From Amborella trichopoda (lineage: Eukaryota; Streptophyta; Magnoliopsida; Amborellales; Amborellaceae): a DNA stretch of 64,000 nucleotides. The notes below the pieces were generated by a model. The model saw nothing but the letters and a program-made list of their open reading frames with translations. It was not told where the DNA came from and ran no database searches. The DNA is taken from NCBI RefSeq assembly GCF_000471905.2, contig NW_006500353.1, positions 598,451-662,450 of the forward strand, written 5' to 3'. Below are positions 1 to 38,482 of this stretch, piece by piece (positions within the stretch are counted from its first letter, which is position 1; every line of letters begins with the position of its first letter). Both the position numbers and the translations under genes were made by a program.

Positions 1-1248
1 TCATTTCTACTTATGTTGATGCCACCAGATTGCACAGAGTGAGTTTGGATGTTTTCCCAGAGTCCAATCCTTATTCCTATTTGTAATTGTGGGTAACCAA
101 TTCTCGTTTATTGGTCTAGAGTGCTGTTCAACTCCAATTGTGGTATACATACCCTTTGCGACTATTTGTTCTTTCCCTAGGTGGCAAGGGAACTGTACCT
201 TCTTGCAATCCCTATTCCCTGGACTTTCTCTCTCTCCTTATGAATAGTTTGTGACTCATAGAAGGCTGTCTGCCCAATGCTCGTGATAGCTGAAAAGTGA
301 CTATAGACTGATCTGATGGCGAGAAGATCTATGCAACTTACAGAGATTGTCTCATGAGATTGCACAATGGGTGAAGAGTGTCAACCTGTGTTTGGTGGTG
401 GATCCTACTCTCCTAAGTAGGTCTTTTACCCTAGGGAGTAAGAGTATGTACATCGTGCTCCCGCTGGAGCGAACTGTGTGCATCCGAAATGTAATTCTTA
501 ATAGCTGAAAATGAGAGATCTTATATTCTATGTTCAAAGTTTCAAATGCTTGGCATGAGATTATACAATGTCCAATATGTCTTGTATTTCAAGCATGTAT
601 GCTCATCTAAGAACATTTTCAGAAGTGAACATTTGTCGCGTGTTCTTACGTGGGGCTTTCGGTACTGCCGATTCTATCACACTCTCTATGGTAAAAATTT
701 TCGTTCTTGGTGGTGCTATTGCCATATAGATGCCTGAGAGTGTACTTATGATGTATCTATGAGTGAGGAGCGTTTTCGTTGTACATGAATTGAATAATCC
801 TAACTTTGTGTCTTACTAAGGAGTTATGTTTCTTATGTTTGGCAATTCTTGGGGGATGTACTGTCTGGTTCTTTGCCGATGATTTCTTCATCTGTGTATG
901 CGCAAAGTTGGTAATGTGTAAAATTCTTGGTTGCTTTGGTTGGGCCACTATTTTATTTATGCATTTGAAGGACTGGCATCTGGTATCTGATTTTTGGTTA
1001 ACTATTTATCCTCTTACTCTTTAACTACTGTATATAATATAAAACTCTGATGTTGTTCTTTGTTGAAGACTATCTTTTCCTAGTCGTGTTGTTCTTTGGC
1101 ATTTATATGGATGTTCACTTGTTTTCTGGGTTTTGCTTTATGTTTGTTTGTGACCTCTCGTGTTGCCTTGATCAATATGCCGATGTTTCTTCCGATTAAC
1201 ATCTGTTGTCCCCTTTCTTTGTTCATGGCGAATATATCTTGTTTGCAG
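1..1248. other. Upstream stretch with no supported exon (probable intron or 5' part of the CHD-like gene)
   Basis: No convincing coding segment is seen here on either strand. The sequence ends in a good splice acceptor (TTGTTTGCAG at 1239-1248) directly before the first recognised CHD exon. It is therefore probably an intron, with the gene's 5' end to the left of the window or in a short exon I cannot recognise. A strong donor-like GTGAGT follows an open frame at about position 39, but that peptide matches no family I know. Confidence 0.4.
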
Positions 1249-27985
<26,737 letters not shown>

Positions 27986-28702
27986 TTCCTACTATTTGTC
28001 ATTCTCCTGGCATTGTACATGTTGTAGATGAAAGTAACAAAAAAAGGTCACTGTATTGTCATCCATGGAAAATGTTTGACGGAAAATTGACTGTCCTTAT
28101 CTTTTTGTAGACAAAGTTTTGTGTTGCAATGAAATTCATTTGTAACATTGACGATCTGTATTAATTGGAAGCACGTGTTCCATGGTAGTGTTTTCCACGA
28201 CTTTTTTAGTAATTTGAATAATTCATTAATCCATCTAGCTGATAACCTGTTCTCAAAGGCGCTTTTTGTCTGGAGGTTGTGCATTGTAGTGTGACTATTT
28301 ACAAATCGGTAGTGATATGTGGTTTCTAAGGTGGGTTGTGGATTTAGAATACCCACGTCAAGTTAGTGCATATAAGAATACGTCGATCTGCTTTCGTATG
28401 TGATTCATGCGAGAACAACTGCCACAATTTAGGATTTTTCCGATTCCACATTTGGTTGTCTTTACTGTTCCAAGTTGATGATCTGCAGCAGTCTTGAGCT
28501 GTATCATTTCACTCTACGGTTCTCGCAATCGATATGCATGTGCAAGTCAGGACAATTTTTTGTCAGAACAAATTTTGGTTTCTAAGCACGAAGTTATGGT
28601 GACAAATTTGTGGATTTTCTCATCCCAACAGTTCAAAATTAAATTATTTAGCTTTTAATGATACTCTGGATATTTCTTATAAATTTCCCTTTCATGATCA
28701 TA
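27986..28702 (+). other. 3' untranslated region and downstream flank of the CHD-like gene
   Basis: This follows the TAG stop at 27983-27985. No further CHD-family exon (SANT/SLIDE or CHDCT2) is recognised. The exact polyadenylation site cannot be placed. Confidence 0.4.
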
Positions 28703-28871
28703 AAGGGCTGTAACCCGGTGTAGGTTCCGCTTAAGCAGGTTTTCGGGAGGGATAGGCTGGAAACGGTCATGACCTTTGGTTTATGCATATAGTGGCTGCT
28801 CTTAGGACTCGAACCAGTGCTTTTGCGCTGACACCCGAGCTTTTTACCATCACACCAGGTGACAGCCCCAC
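28703..28871 (-). mobile_element. tRNA-derived SINE (Au-like) with target-site duplication
   Basis: Read on the minus strand it starts GGGGCTGTCACCTGGTGTGA, with an A-box-like TGGTGTGATGG and a B box GGTTCGAGTCC about 40 bases on, as in RNA polymerase III promoters of tRNA-derived SINEs. It ends CACCGGGTTACAGCCCTTT, resembling the 3' end of Au-type plant SINEs. Flanking copies CTTTCATGATCATA (28689-28702) and CTTTCATAATCATA (28872-28885) form a 14-bp target duplication with one mismatch, which fixes both ends. It has no coding capacity. Confidence 0.82.
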
Positions 28872-28885
28872 CTTTCATAATCATA

Positions 28886-30308
28886 ATTAAGATCAAATGT
28901 AAATGTGATATGTATGCACACATTTATTCATTAATTTTAACATTGTTTATGGTGCTGCAATAACTCAAATGTTGTATTTATGTTTTTCCGATTGGAGTGA
29001 GATTGGTTGTTGTAGTTGATTGACTCTTTTAAGTTGATATTGGACAACTCACTTTGCAGTTGGACAGGACGATAGTTATTCATTGATTAAATTTGTCTAA
29101 TATGTCATTAATGATACTTTTGCAACCTGATTTTCTACTAATGTGTTGTGCCCCAATAACCTTGTTTATTACTTGTTTTCTCAAATGAAGTGAATCAATC
29201 TCTATTTATTTATTTTGTCCTTGAAAAACCGATCAGAAACAATGTGCATTGTTACCTAAAATTCTCAAGCCATAATTATCGGAAAGAGTTGATTGGCTTC
29301 TGATTTTTTTTGGCCATTCCTGCCAGTTTCCCTGTGGTTGAAACCATTATTGCATTCACAACTGCAGCAAGCTCCACCAAATAATCATGTTTTTTTCTTG
29401 TTTATTACTGGAATGAAGTAATATCTCCAACCACATATGATCGGGGATTCTCTAAAAAGATATTTTAAATATTTTGTACAGTATTATCATTCTTGTCAAT
29501 TTAATTTCAAAATGGGTGGTTGTAAGAGTGTCATTGAATGCATACAGAGTCTTAAAATAAAAATTTATCGACCTTGGTGACTCACCCCAAGCCACTAATA
29601 TGACATTTAATGCGCGCGAATAGTTGTGACTTTGCCAAAAGATAAATGGTCTCTGACAATCTCATATAATCCAATATTATGTGGATGACCTAGTCTCATG
29701 GGGGCCTTCCAACCAAATCAACACTAGTTTTTAGATCAAAACCAAATTCGTTATGTTGTTGGCATAATGCCAATTAAGAAAAACTCAGTCATTGGGTGCG
29801 ATGGAAGCTGTAGATTCTCATTTTTTGATAACTCAACTTTGAAAGTCAGTTTCTTTAATGCTTCTTGCTAACAAAATGCTTTCAAATTCTATTAGCTTTC
29901 AAATTTTGTTAGTGAGTTGGTGTAAAATGAATCCTAGAGAAGAATTCAAACTTTACGCCAATTGGTCTTTAGCTATATACCTAAATCGGAAAATTTTATA
30001 GATAATTGGAAAATGGCAAATTTATATAACGTGGTCACAATTTCTTATAACCATTTGATGTGAAATTTAGAGAAAATTTCTTTTGAAGTTTGAGTTTGGT
30101 TGTAAGAGAATAATTACATCCACCCAATTTATGGTGTGACTACTTTGTATCAAAGGTAAATGGTCTCATTCTATACTTTTCTTTTAATATTTTACCTATT
30201 TGCAACTATTTCAACACATTATCATATGTGGATTTTGATAGTATTTTGAATTAAATCACTAATATGGATAGAATGTTAAATATTCCTCTAATAGGTATTT
30301 AGATAAAC
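28886..30308. other. Intergenic, nothing recognised
   Basis: AT-rich sequence without a supported open frame, terminal repeats or RNA gene between the SINE and the next MITE. Confidence 0.5.
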
Positions 30309-30690
30309 GTGCGGTTTATATATAGTCTAAGCTCTAAACAGTCCAATTAGAGCCTACTTGCAAATAGTGTCGAGAAATGTGGTTTCAATAGTAGAAATCT
30401 TTGGGATGGCCTTAAAATATATTTTCATCTTTATTTATAAAGTTTAAAGCTTAAAAACTAGTGTAGATCGACAAATCTATGAAAACTTGAAAATCTTGAA
30501 AATTGACGGTCCAAAAATGCGTTACAAATTTCCAAAACTTGAAATCTATTTTTTTCTCATGTCTATGAATCTTGATGTCGAGATGATCAATTTGAGGATA
30601 TTTGAGCATCAAAATAACCTTTTCCAGTGAAATTTGTAGGTAGGCTCTAATTTGATTGTTTAGGGCATCGGCTCTATATAAAGTTTTCCT
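30309..30690. mobile_element. MITE with roughly 50-bp terminal inverted repeats
   Basis: The left end (GTGCGGTTTATATATAG...CTCTAAACAGTCCAATTAG...GAGCCTAC) and the reverse complement of the right end (TTTATATAGAGCCGATGCCC..., CTAAACAATCAAATTAGAG, CCTAC) match over about 50 bp. The interior has no coding potential. A second copy in reverse orientation is at 56474-57247. The target duplication could not be placed with certainty, so the superfamily is open. Confidence 0.75.
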
Positions 30691-31231
30691 TTTAGGTAAA
30701 TTTCTTTTGAAAATTCAAGTGAAAAATAAATTTATAAAAAATAAAAAAATTACATCATCATCATTATTTGAGATTTGTCATTGTGCTCTATAAAATTTTT
30801 TTATAAAAATACATAAAAATAGAATACTTTATATTAGCCATCAATTCTCCAAACGAAATGTGATCAGGCTAAATGAAATTGCAGCCGGTCTTTATAGCAA
30901 AGGTGATTGCATAAAAATTGAGAGAGAGAGAGCGATAGAGCGAAGGGGGAGATTATTAGCACGTTCCTTAGGTCATCACCGTGAATCGGTGTGGAAAGAG
31001 AGAGGAGCTATGGCAGCGACTGGAACAAAACAAGACATGCCTTTGTACATCACCATATTTTATTCAAATAAACGGTGATGAGACTATGGGTTATAGTATA
31101 CGTTCTCGCATCTTCACGGAGGCAAAGATGTTGGCAAGGGCAAAAGCTCGTGCTCTTTCTCTCAACATATGTAGAGAGAGAAAGTGCTGCAGAAAGGAAA
31201 AGCAAGAAAACTAATCTGGGAGAGCGCATTC

Positions 31232-31262
<31 letters not shown>

Positions 31263-31289
31263 TTGGGCAATTGTAGTGAGAGAGGGAGA
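30691..31289 (+). promoter_or_regulatory. Promoter and 5'-leader region of the PLP3-like gene, with (GA)n tract
   Basis: The 600 bases before the PLP3 start are purine-rich toward the ATG. (GA)n runs lie at 30920-30934 and 31234-31262, the latter only 28 bases before the start codon. GA repeats in 5' leaders are common in plants and can bind GAGA-type BBR/BPC factors; that role is inference here. No clear TATA box was fixed. Confidence 0.45.
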
Positions 31290-34200
31290 ATGGGTGACTA
31301 TCACTTTGTATACAAGGACGTGGAGGGGACGAGCACGCAGTGGGATGATATACAGAGGAAGCTTGGGAACCTGCCACCAAAGCCTGCACCTTTCAAGCCT
31401 CCGGCATGGACCCCTGCTGAAGAAGACGATGGACTCAAACCTAAAAACAGAGATTGGATTGATTCGAAGACCCAAGAGGAGTTGGAGGACTTGGAAGATG
31501 ATCGAGATCTCGATGACGATCGATTCCTCGAAGAATACAGGTTCCTCTCTCTTACTTGGTTTCTTTCTATTTTGTTTCTTTCCTCGTTTTTTCTGGAAGG
31601 ATTTGTGGGTTTTCGTTCAAATTTACAGAGCTTCTTCCCAAATCATGGATTTGTGCTGACATCTCTCTCTCTCTCTCTCCATTTTCTGTGGAAGTTCTGT
31701 ATATTGAGTGCCGGAATACTTTGGGAGAGCTTCCTCATAAAATTGGCTCTTTTACTGTTCTATTTTTCTGCTGCTCTGTTTTTCATTTTGAAGGAATTCT
31801 AGTTATTCTGACACTGGAAAATGTCTTCTTTGAACTTCATGAATTACTCATTGCCTCGTTTGGGAATTCGGTCTGCGTAACATGCTTATTGGAATGCTTG
31901 AGTTGCAATTTTGAATTTTGGTGGGTTCGTCATAAATACCTTTTTATTTTGCTATATCTCTGAAATTTTCAGAAAGAAAAGGCTTGCTGAGATGATGGAG
32001 AGTGCAAGAAAGCCACGGTTTGGTTCAGTAATTCCAATTGTGGGGCCAGAGTTTGTGCGGGAGGTCTCGCAAGCTCCGCCAGATATCTGGGTACTGGTGC
32101 TCCTTTACAAAGAAGGGTATGCAATCATCTTTTATGTATTTTTCACCTCTTGGTATGGCTCACTTTATTGTGTCATTGCAATAGTGTTCGCTATTTTTTT
32201 ATTATAAGCTGAATATATTCAAATTGTTAAGTAAATTGTTGTTTTCATGTTTGAGGCATGTTACCAATGCTATATACTCGATTCCTTCATTTCTTCTTTG
32301 TGAGAAATTAGGACATTTTAAGGGAAGTAAATTGATCGGGCTTGGCATGTGAAAGTTGTTGAGTGTCAGGGAAGAAATTTCCTTGTTTCGATTTTTATAT
32401 GCTGCTTCTGTTTATATTTAGCCACTTGATCCTTAATCTATACTTAATCATTGCTATAATTCTAAAGACACAAAAAATAATAAAACTTGAAGTTAGCTAC
32501 TAGGTCTGATAAGTCTCTCTTGTTGCTTAAAAAGCAATGAAATGAAACATATAAATCTCCAAATATCTCTCCAAATATCTCTTTATGTTTTCTCCCATAA
32601 AAAATACGAAGAGGTACTTGGGAGCTCTAGGAGAATGGAATACTTGAATACTGGAAGAGACTGCTGGATTACATGCTGAAGAGGAGATGATGTCCCAACC
32701 AGAAGATGAGACAGGGTGGAAAGGAAGGATTTATAATGAAGGATGGAAGTTTATTGGATACGTAACTTGAGAGTGATCACTTTGAAGATAAAATAGGATG
32801 TTAGTATATTTTAATTCATTCCTAGAGCATGACAAAGAGGTAACCATGTCCACTTCATGATATTGCCTGGTAGAAAATTGGATTTAACCAAACATATCTT
32901 CGGGGGTATATCATTGTCGAAGACTATTCAGGAAATGGTACTACATTTATCTATAATCTATTAAAAGTGGAAGAGGCAAATAACATCCATGATCTTAGAT
33001 TGGTTTTTTTGGAAGCCTAAACAAGATATGAGCCACTTTCCCCTTTGTAAGATAGAAGAAGCATTTTTCCCTTGTCACATGACCTTTAGAGAAAGGAGCT
33101 CTTTGGAAAGGGCATTCATAGTGATTGGGTTGATTCTGGCACAATAAAGAGTAGGGATGGCTTGCAAACTAGAGAAGGTGTTAAACCATCTGGATGGGGC
33201 TTTAGAGGGAGGTAACTTGTACAGAGGTGTGTGGATCATTATTCTTTATTTCGATAATATTGAATGGATATCATACATGAGGAACTTAACAACGCCGGCC
33301 CCCATCTTCCTTTCTGTTTGCTTGTATGCTCCTTGACTCTAAATGTTTTAAATGATTTGGAGGAGCGTAGGCATGAAGTTCGTATGCCTCATGAAGTATC
33401 TTATACATGATGGATAGTGTAAGATGTACTACTAAACTGTGAACTAGATGTGCGTCAAAGATCTCATGATCTTCTCAATTTTGCAATTGTTACTCAGAAG
33501 TTATCCTATCATTTAAAAGTGTGGATTAGGTGCATGTGAGGTATGGCATCTTGTGACATGGGGAGAAAAAGGATATAGAAAAGGCAGTTCATTTTTGAGC
33601 TGATGTTTCAAGTTGCAGTTATTATCAGAATTCAAAATTCTGATAGGTTCGAAACGATCACTCCTATGTAGGATGTTTGTGGGGTTTTGGGTATACAAAT
33701 TTCCAATCATAAATCTTTTTGAGTTGATTATAATATTTTCCTTGAAGAAATTGTTTGTTTTCATTTTCATAGTAGATATGGGAGTATCTTGGGTCTTTAA
33801 TTTATAACAATTTTGTTGATGTCTGTGAATATGATAATTTGAGATTCCTACTCTTGGTGTTTGAAAAACCTGTAACTCGGAATCGGTGGGTATTGGTCCG
33901 GGTCTAAAGACCCCTTGGTTACCACCAGTTCCCATAGTTTTGTTTCTTTGTTATTAGTATTTGTTTCTATATAAAATTTCCTTAGAGAACTGTCTCGCAT
34001 GGTTCACTGGGATACTGGTTTGGTAGGCCAGGCCGGATTTTAAATCACTGCTTATAGGCCCTATACTATTTCAAATGGCAACACAAGCGTAATGCTTTAC
34101 TAAGTTTATCCTATTTTATGGGAAATGGTCATTAAGTGTATTAGCTGAGAAATCTAAAGTTTGTTTACCAAAAAGTTTCTTATTTCTATGCTTCTCTTTC

Positions 34201-37200
34201 ATGCTTCGCTGTGCCTTAATATGAAAGCTTTTCTGCTTTGCTTTTCATTTGACTACCTTGGTGGAAGAGAGATTTGTCTTTGCAAGAGAAAGTTGTATTG
34301 GATTAGACAATTTGTGTAATAAAAATTTATTTAGGATAGACCTCTGGATGAAATGTCTCTTCTTTCTAGGAAATATCAGCCTCAAACCGCTTTTTGTGGC
34401 CTATTGGAGGAGCATTGTGGTTTGTCCAAACTACAAAATGAATGAACGGAATTTACTGGTAGGCATAGACAAAAATTAGCAAAAGAGATAAATGAGGTTT
34501 CCACAACAAAATTTAAATATAAACAAGATATCCCCTTGCATAGGTGTTTAAGATCTATTGGCAACATTTTTCTCTAAGATGACATTTTAGTCATTTATAA
34601 TTGCAGGATTTGGAGATAGACAAATGTATGTTAGTTTTCCTTGTGAGTCAATGTGGTGCATTTATGTGCATATTTGAAATAGTGTTTTCGTGTCACCTAT
34701 GCATAAGGCCACACTGAATAAAATTACAATGCAATTATGCTATTTAATGAACATCAGTGCAACCTTAAAAATATTACTCATGAGTTGTTGTAATTAGCTT
34801 CCTAATTTGTGGGATGTATTTTTTTTTTTTTTCCTCGACCTGAAATTTATGTAGTGTTTTCTAGGGGCTGTTTCTTAATCGGGTTGTCTAATTTGCTACC
34901 ATTGCTATCATCTGCCATGCAATATCTGCGGATCTTTGATTAGTGTCATTTTTTTTGCATGCAGAATACCAGAGTGTGTCATTCTTTTACGCTGCTTGGA
35001 AGAACTAGCCACAAAATATCCAGCAACAAAATTTGTTAAAATAATATCTACAGACTGCATTCCAAACTATCCCGATCGTAATCTTCCAACTCTATTGGTG
35101 TACAATAACAGCAATGTCAAGGCAAACTATGTGGGTCTGCATCATTTTGGTTCCCATAGGTGCACACCAGAAGGTGATTTCCTTCTTTACTTTATGTTTT
35201 CATGTGCTTGTTTATCTCTTTCTGGCCACTTCCATGTTGGAGTCCATCTGAAATCAATAGGTCTTATATCAGTTCATAATATGATTATTTTTTCTTTTTT
35301 GGGCTTGTGTAGTTTTTTCAAATTTGTAATTCTTATCTACTTTTCTATAACAGTTATGGGTATTTCCAACTTTTGGGCATGTCAAATGTGACTTGAGTTG
35401 TGTAATTCTTTGTTTAGTACATTGTAACTTTTAAGGGGTGTTAAAGTCCTGAATAGTTTTATGAGAGCTGAACAATGGAAGCAATTAATCTGATAGGTAA
35501 CAATGACATTATGCATTTTGTATATCTATGAGTATTGATAACACTAATGAAAGAAAAGAAAGGATAAACAAATTAATGAGAAAAGAAAAAGGAAATGCAG
35601 AGGGAACTTAGAGCAAGAAAGTGAAAAACTTATTGGAACCAAGGCTATTAGACCTCTACTCAGAATTATTTATATGGTAAAGTTCATCCAGAATCATTGC
35701 CAGAGGTCTTAGAATGGTGTAATTCTTTCGAACTTTTCAATATTAAATGTTAGCTTTGCGTATTAACAGAGAAGTTATTTCTTCTTCTTTTTCCTTGTTC
35801 ATGTTCAGAGAACCAGTGTGGACAATTAAGCAGTTGTAGCTAAGGTTAGGACCTACCCAGAAAGAGGGCTGATAGAAAATATAGGGAAGGAGGAGCCGGA
35901 GGAGGTATAATGTGAAAGTGGTTGAAGAGATGGTGATTCATATTGTATTACCTGGATCCGACTAATCTTCATGTGCAGAATATATATATCAATAGGAGCA
36001 GCTATTGACTTAATCCTTGCCTTGTTTAGCGAGCTTTGCTCAATCTGGATTTGATGCTGGAAATAATTTTAAGGGACCCAGTGAGATTCATGATATGATG
36101 CTGAAACATTCTTCTGACATTTTATACTTTTACATGTCTGACATAAATCGATTAGCACCTACAGAAAATTTCTGTCTTCACTGTTCTTGTTGATTGCTGT
36201 TCTACATATTACTTTGTTCTATGTTAGATTTGGTTAACATTCTATGTAGTATTTATCTTCTGAGTCAAATGATCTCAGTTTTGTATGCAGTACTGAAATG
36301 TGCAAGGGTTATGTTAGGGTGCTTGCATTATAGAGCATTTTATAATGGTACTCAATAAATTTTGGATACTTATATACTTTTGTTTTGTACATAGAGCATT
36401 CTTTTAGTATGGGTATTTTTGGTCATTAGGAAGGCTGTGACATCGTCCACATAGGGTGTGACATCAACAACATAGAGCACACTAGGGATATTTAATGCTC
36501 CATGTGGATGGTGTCACGCCCCATATAGATGATTTTACATCCCTCCTAATGATAAAAAATACCCTTACTAAAAATATTGCATTATAAAACAATGGTATAT
36601 AAATGTCCAAAATTTGTTGAGTATAATTATAAAATGCTTTATAGTGTGAGCACCCTAACATAACTCTTTTAGTCTATCTCCCAGCTGTGGGTCTTCCAAC
36701 TGCAAAATTTTGAATCATGCTTTCATCATTCTTGAAGCTTTTTAAAAATCTATTTTTGAGATGGATTTTTTACTTAATTTTTTAGTACATGTAATCTCTA
36801 ACATGGAGATCATGAATATGAAAAATAAATAAATTTTAAAATTAAAAATAATAATTCAGAAAACATTAGGACCGATAGTTTCAATTGTTTTTAGATGGAC
36901 CACCTATTTGCATCCATCTTAAGATGGATGCTTTATACCTTGGGACTGCATATTGTAGAAAAGCGGTCCAGCCCGCATGAAACAATTTTCCTATATATTA
37001 ATTATGCTATGTTTTTCATAATATTTATGTCACTGGACTAAATCTCTTCATGGTCATCCACATCTTTCAGCTGTGGCATTGACTTTATGCCAATCGGATC
37101 CTGTGCTTAATGATTCACAAAGTGGCAAGGACTCTTCAAAGGAAAATGTGATAGAACGAGTCCGCAAGGGTTTTATAGAGAAGGTTATTGCACAACATGA

Positions 37201-37231
37201 GGAAGATGATGATGAGTATGCTAGTGACTGA
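31290..37231 (+). CDS. PLP3: Phosducin-like protein 3 (tubulin-folding cofactor), four exons, complete
   Basis: Exons 31290-31540, 31973-32116, 34965-35173 and 37071-37231 (TGA) join in phase to 254 aa. The N terminus (MGDYHFVYKDVEGTSTQWDD) and the acidic helix (EELEDLEDDRDLDDDRFLEEYR) match plant PLP3. Residues about 105-210 form the thioredoxin-like fold (DIWVLVLLYKEGIPECVILL, KFVKIISTDCIPNYPDRNLP, RCTPEAVALTLCQSDP). The catalytic CxxC of true thioredoxins is absent, as expected. The acidic C terminus ends DDDEYASD. Known for the family: cytosolic partner of the CCT chaperonin in beta-tubulin folding and microtubule formation. The ATG at 31290 is chosen because it begins the conserved MxDYHFVYKD; an in-frame TTG upstream is not a plausible plant start. 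Intron 3 carries a foldback MITE. Confidence 0.93.
32117..34964. other. Intron 2 of the PLP3-like gene, no element recognised
   Basis: A 2.85-kb intron with donor GTATGC and acceptor TGCATGCAG. The part about 32600-33450 is less AT-rich than its surroundings and may be a decayed insertion. No family could be assigned. Confidence 0.35.
36308..36664. mobile_element. Foldback MITE, nearly fully palindromic, in intron 3 of PLP3
   Basis: The left arm starts GTTATGTTAGGGTGCTTGCA. The right arm ends GAGCACCCTAACATAAC, its complement. The two arms remain complementary for roughly 170 bases each (for example ATTTTATAATGGTACTCAAT against its partner ATAATTATAAAATGC), leaving almost no loop. It has no coding capacity. 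If transcribed within the PLP3 pre-mRNA it would fold into a long hairpin. The target duplication is not clear, so the superfamily is not assigned. Confidence 0.85.
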
Positions 37232-38482
37232 AGTTTTTTTCTTTTTCTTTCTTCCGAAGTCTTCCTTGTTTGACATCGTATGTTTATAGGCCAATTGAAT
37301 TGATTTTATGTGGTCAGGGTGCGAACTTTATTGGTGTTGATAACTAACTGATGATCTTTGTGTATCAGTTCGCTTCTTCATGCCTTTTTTTTTTTTTTTG
37401 ACAAGGTTGCCAGAATAGGCATTTTTTCTTGGTGTAATATTTGCATGAATATTATTACCAATGAGTGAGTAAATCATCATAACCCACGTGATTAGGGTTC
37501 ATTTGCGCAATTAACCTGTTACAAAAATGCTTTCATCCTTTGCTTGCGACGGAGTATTTGCAATCCCCATGGGGTAATTTCACCGTAGTTTGATGCTAAT
37601 GTAACTGAGTGGATGGAGAACATTATACATCAATTGTTGATATCTCTGGAGTCTGGACTCCCATCGATTGATAATATGAAAGTCAAATCAGTATGAATTC
37701 TTTTCGTTTTTATTTTTTTTCCAATTATTAATCACATTTTATTACTTCTAAAGCTAAAGACCATAACCATTTCTTGGTTCAAATGATTTAGGTGCAAACC
37801 CAAGGCCACTTGTGTCGGTCCCAGTAGGGATCTCATGATATGCCTAAATGCTAGGGATGTGGGAAACTAGTTTCTTACTAAGAGAAAATGAAGCCCAGTG
37901 TGGTTGATGCACAATTGCTTGAGAGGATAATGATTTACATGGTCTAATAGCAATGGGACCAAAGAAACTCATCACATGAATATATATATTATGTACAATC
38001 AATGAAATAGAGGTCTGGCTCGATAAATTGTCTCCCTTTTGTGCACCAAGCTTGAACTTTAAAGCACTGAAATTCGGCTACCAACTATTTAATTTTTGGT
38101 CTCAGTTTTGGTAATTCTAACATTGCACAAATCCAAAACAGGGTCATAAATCCATTTATTTTTCTTTTATGGTCTTATTATTTAAAAAACCCCCTGGGCT
38201 TCTTAAAAATGGTCTTTCCACCTTTTTATTGTAGTGTTTAGTGTTCTTATTGGTGTTTGTTTCAGTATGCATGCTTGTGTTGTGTGGCTGTACGCAGTTG
38301 TGTGTAAACCAAACCCGCCCCCTCGGGGCGCAGAGAGAGAGAGAGAGAGAGAGAGAATCTCTGATCTTTAGTCAAATCTGTTATTCCAATTTGAACAAAC
38401 CAATGTGATATGATATTATACAAATCTCTTTAATTCCGGCTAACTCTTATAAATCATCATCGGCCAACTCTTTAAATCATAA
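37232..38482. other. Intergenic between the convergent PLP3 and chitinase-like genes
   Basis: This holds the two 3' untranslated regions. A (GA)n microsatellite lies at 38332-38356, just after a GC-rich CCCGCCCCCTCGGGGCG. Nothing else is recognised. Confidence 0.5.

Noticed and set aside
1..39. Possible upstream exon of the CHD-like gene ending at a GTGAGT donor
   Set aside because: The short peptide matches no chromodomain or PHD-finger pattern and the phase to the next exon cannot be tested.
28703..28871. A tRNA gene
   Set aside because: A and B boxes are present but the cloverleaf does not close, there is a long non-tRNA 3' part, and a target duplication flanks the whole, which fits a SINE.
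31263..31289. PLP3 start at an upstream in-frame TTG
   Set aside because: A non-ATG start is unlikely in a plant nuclear gene. The conserved N terminus begins at the ATG at 31290.
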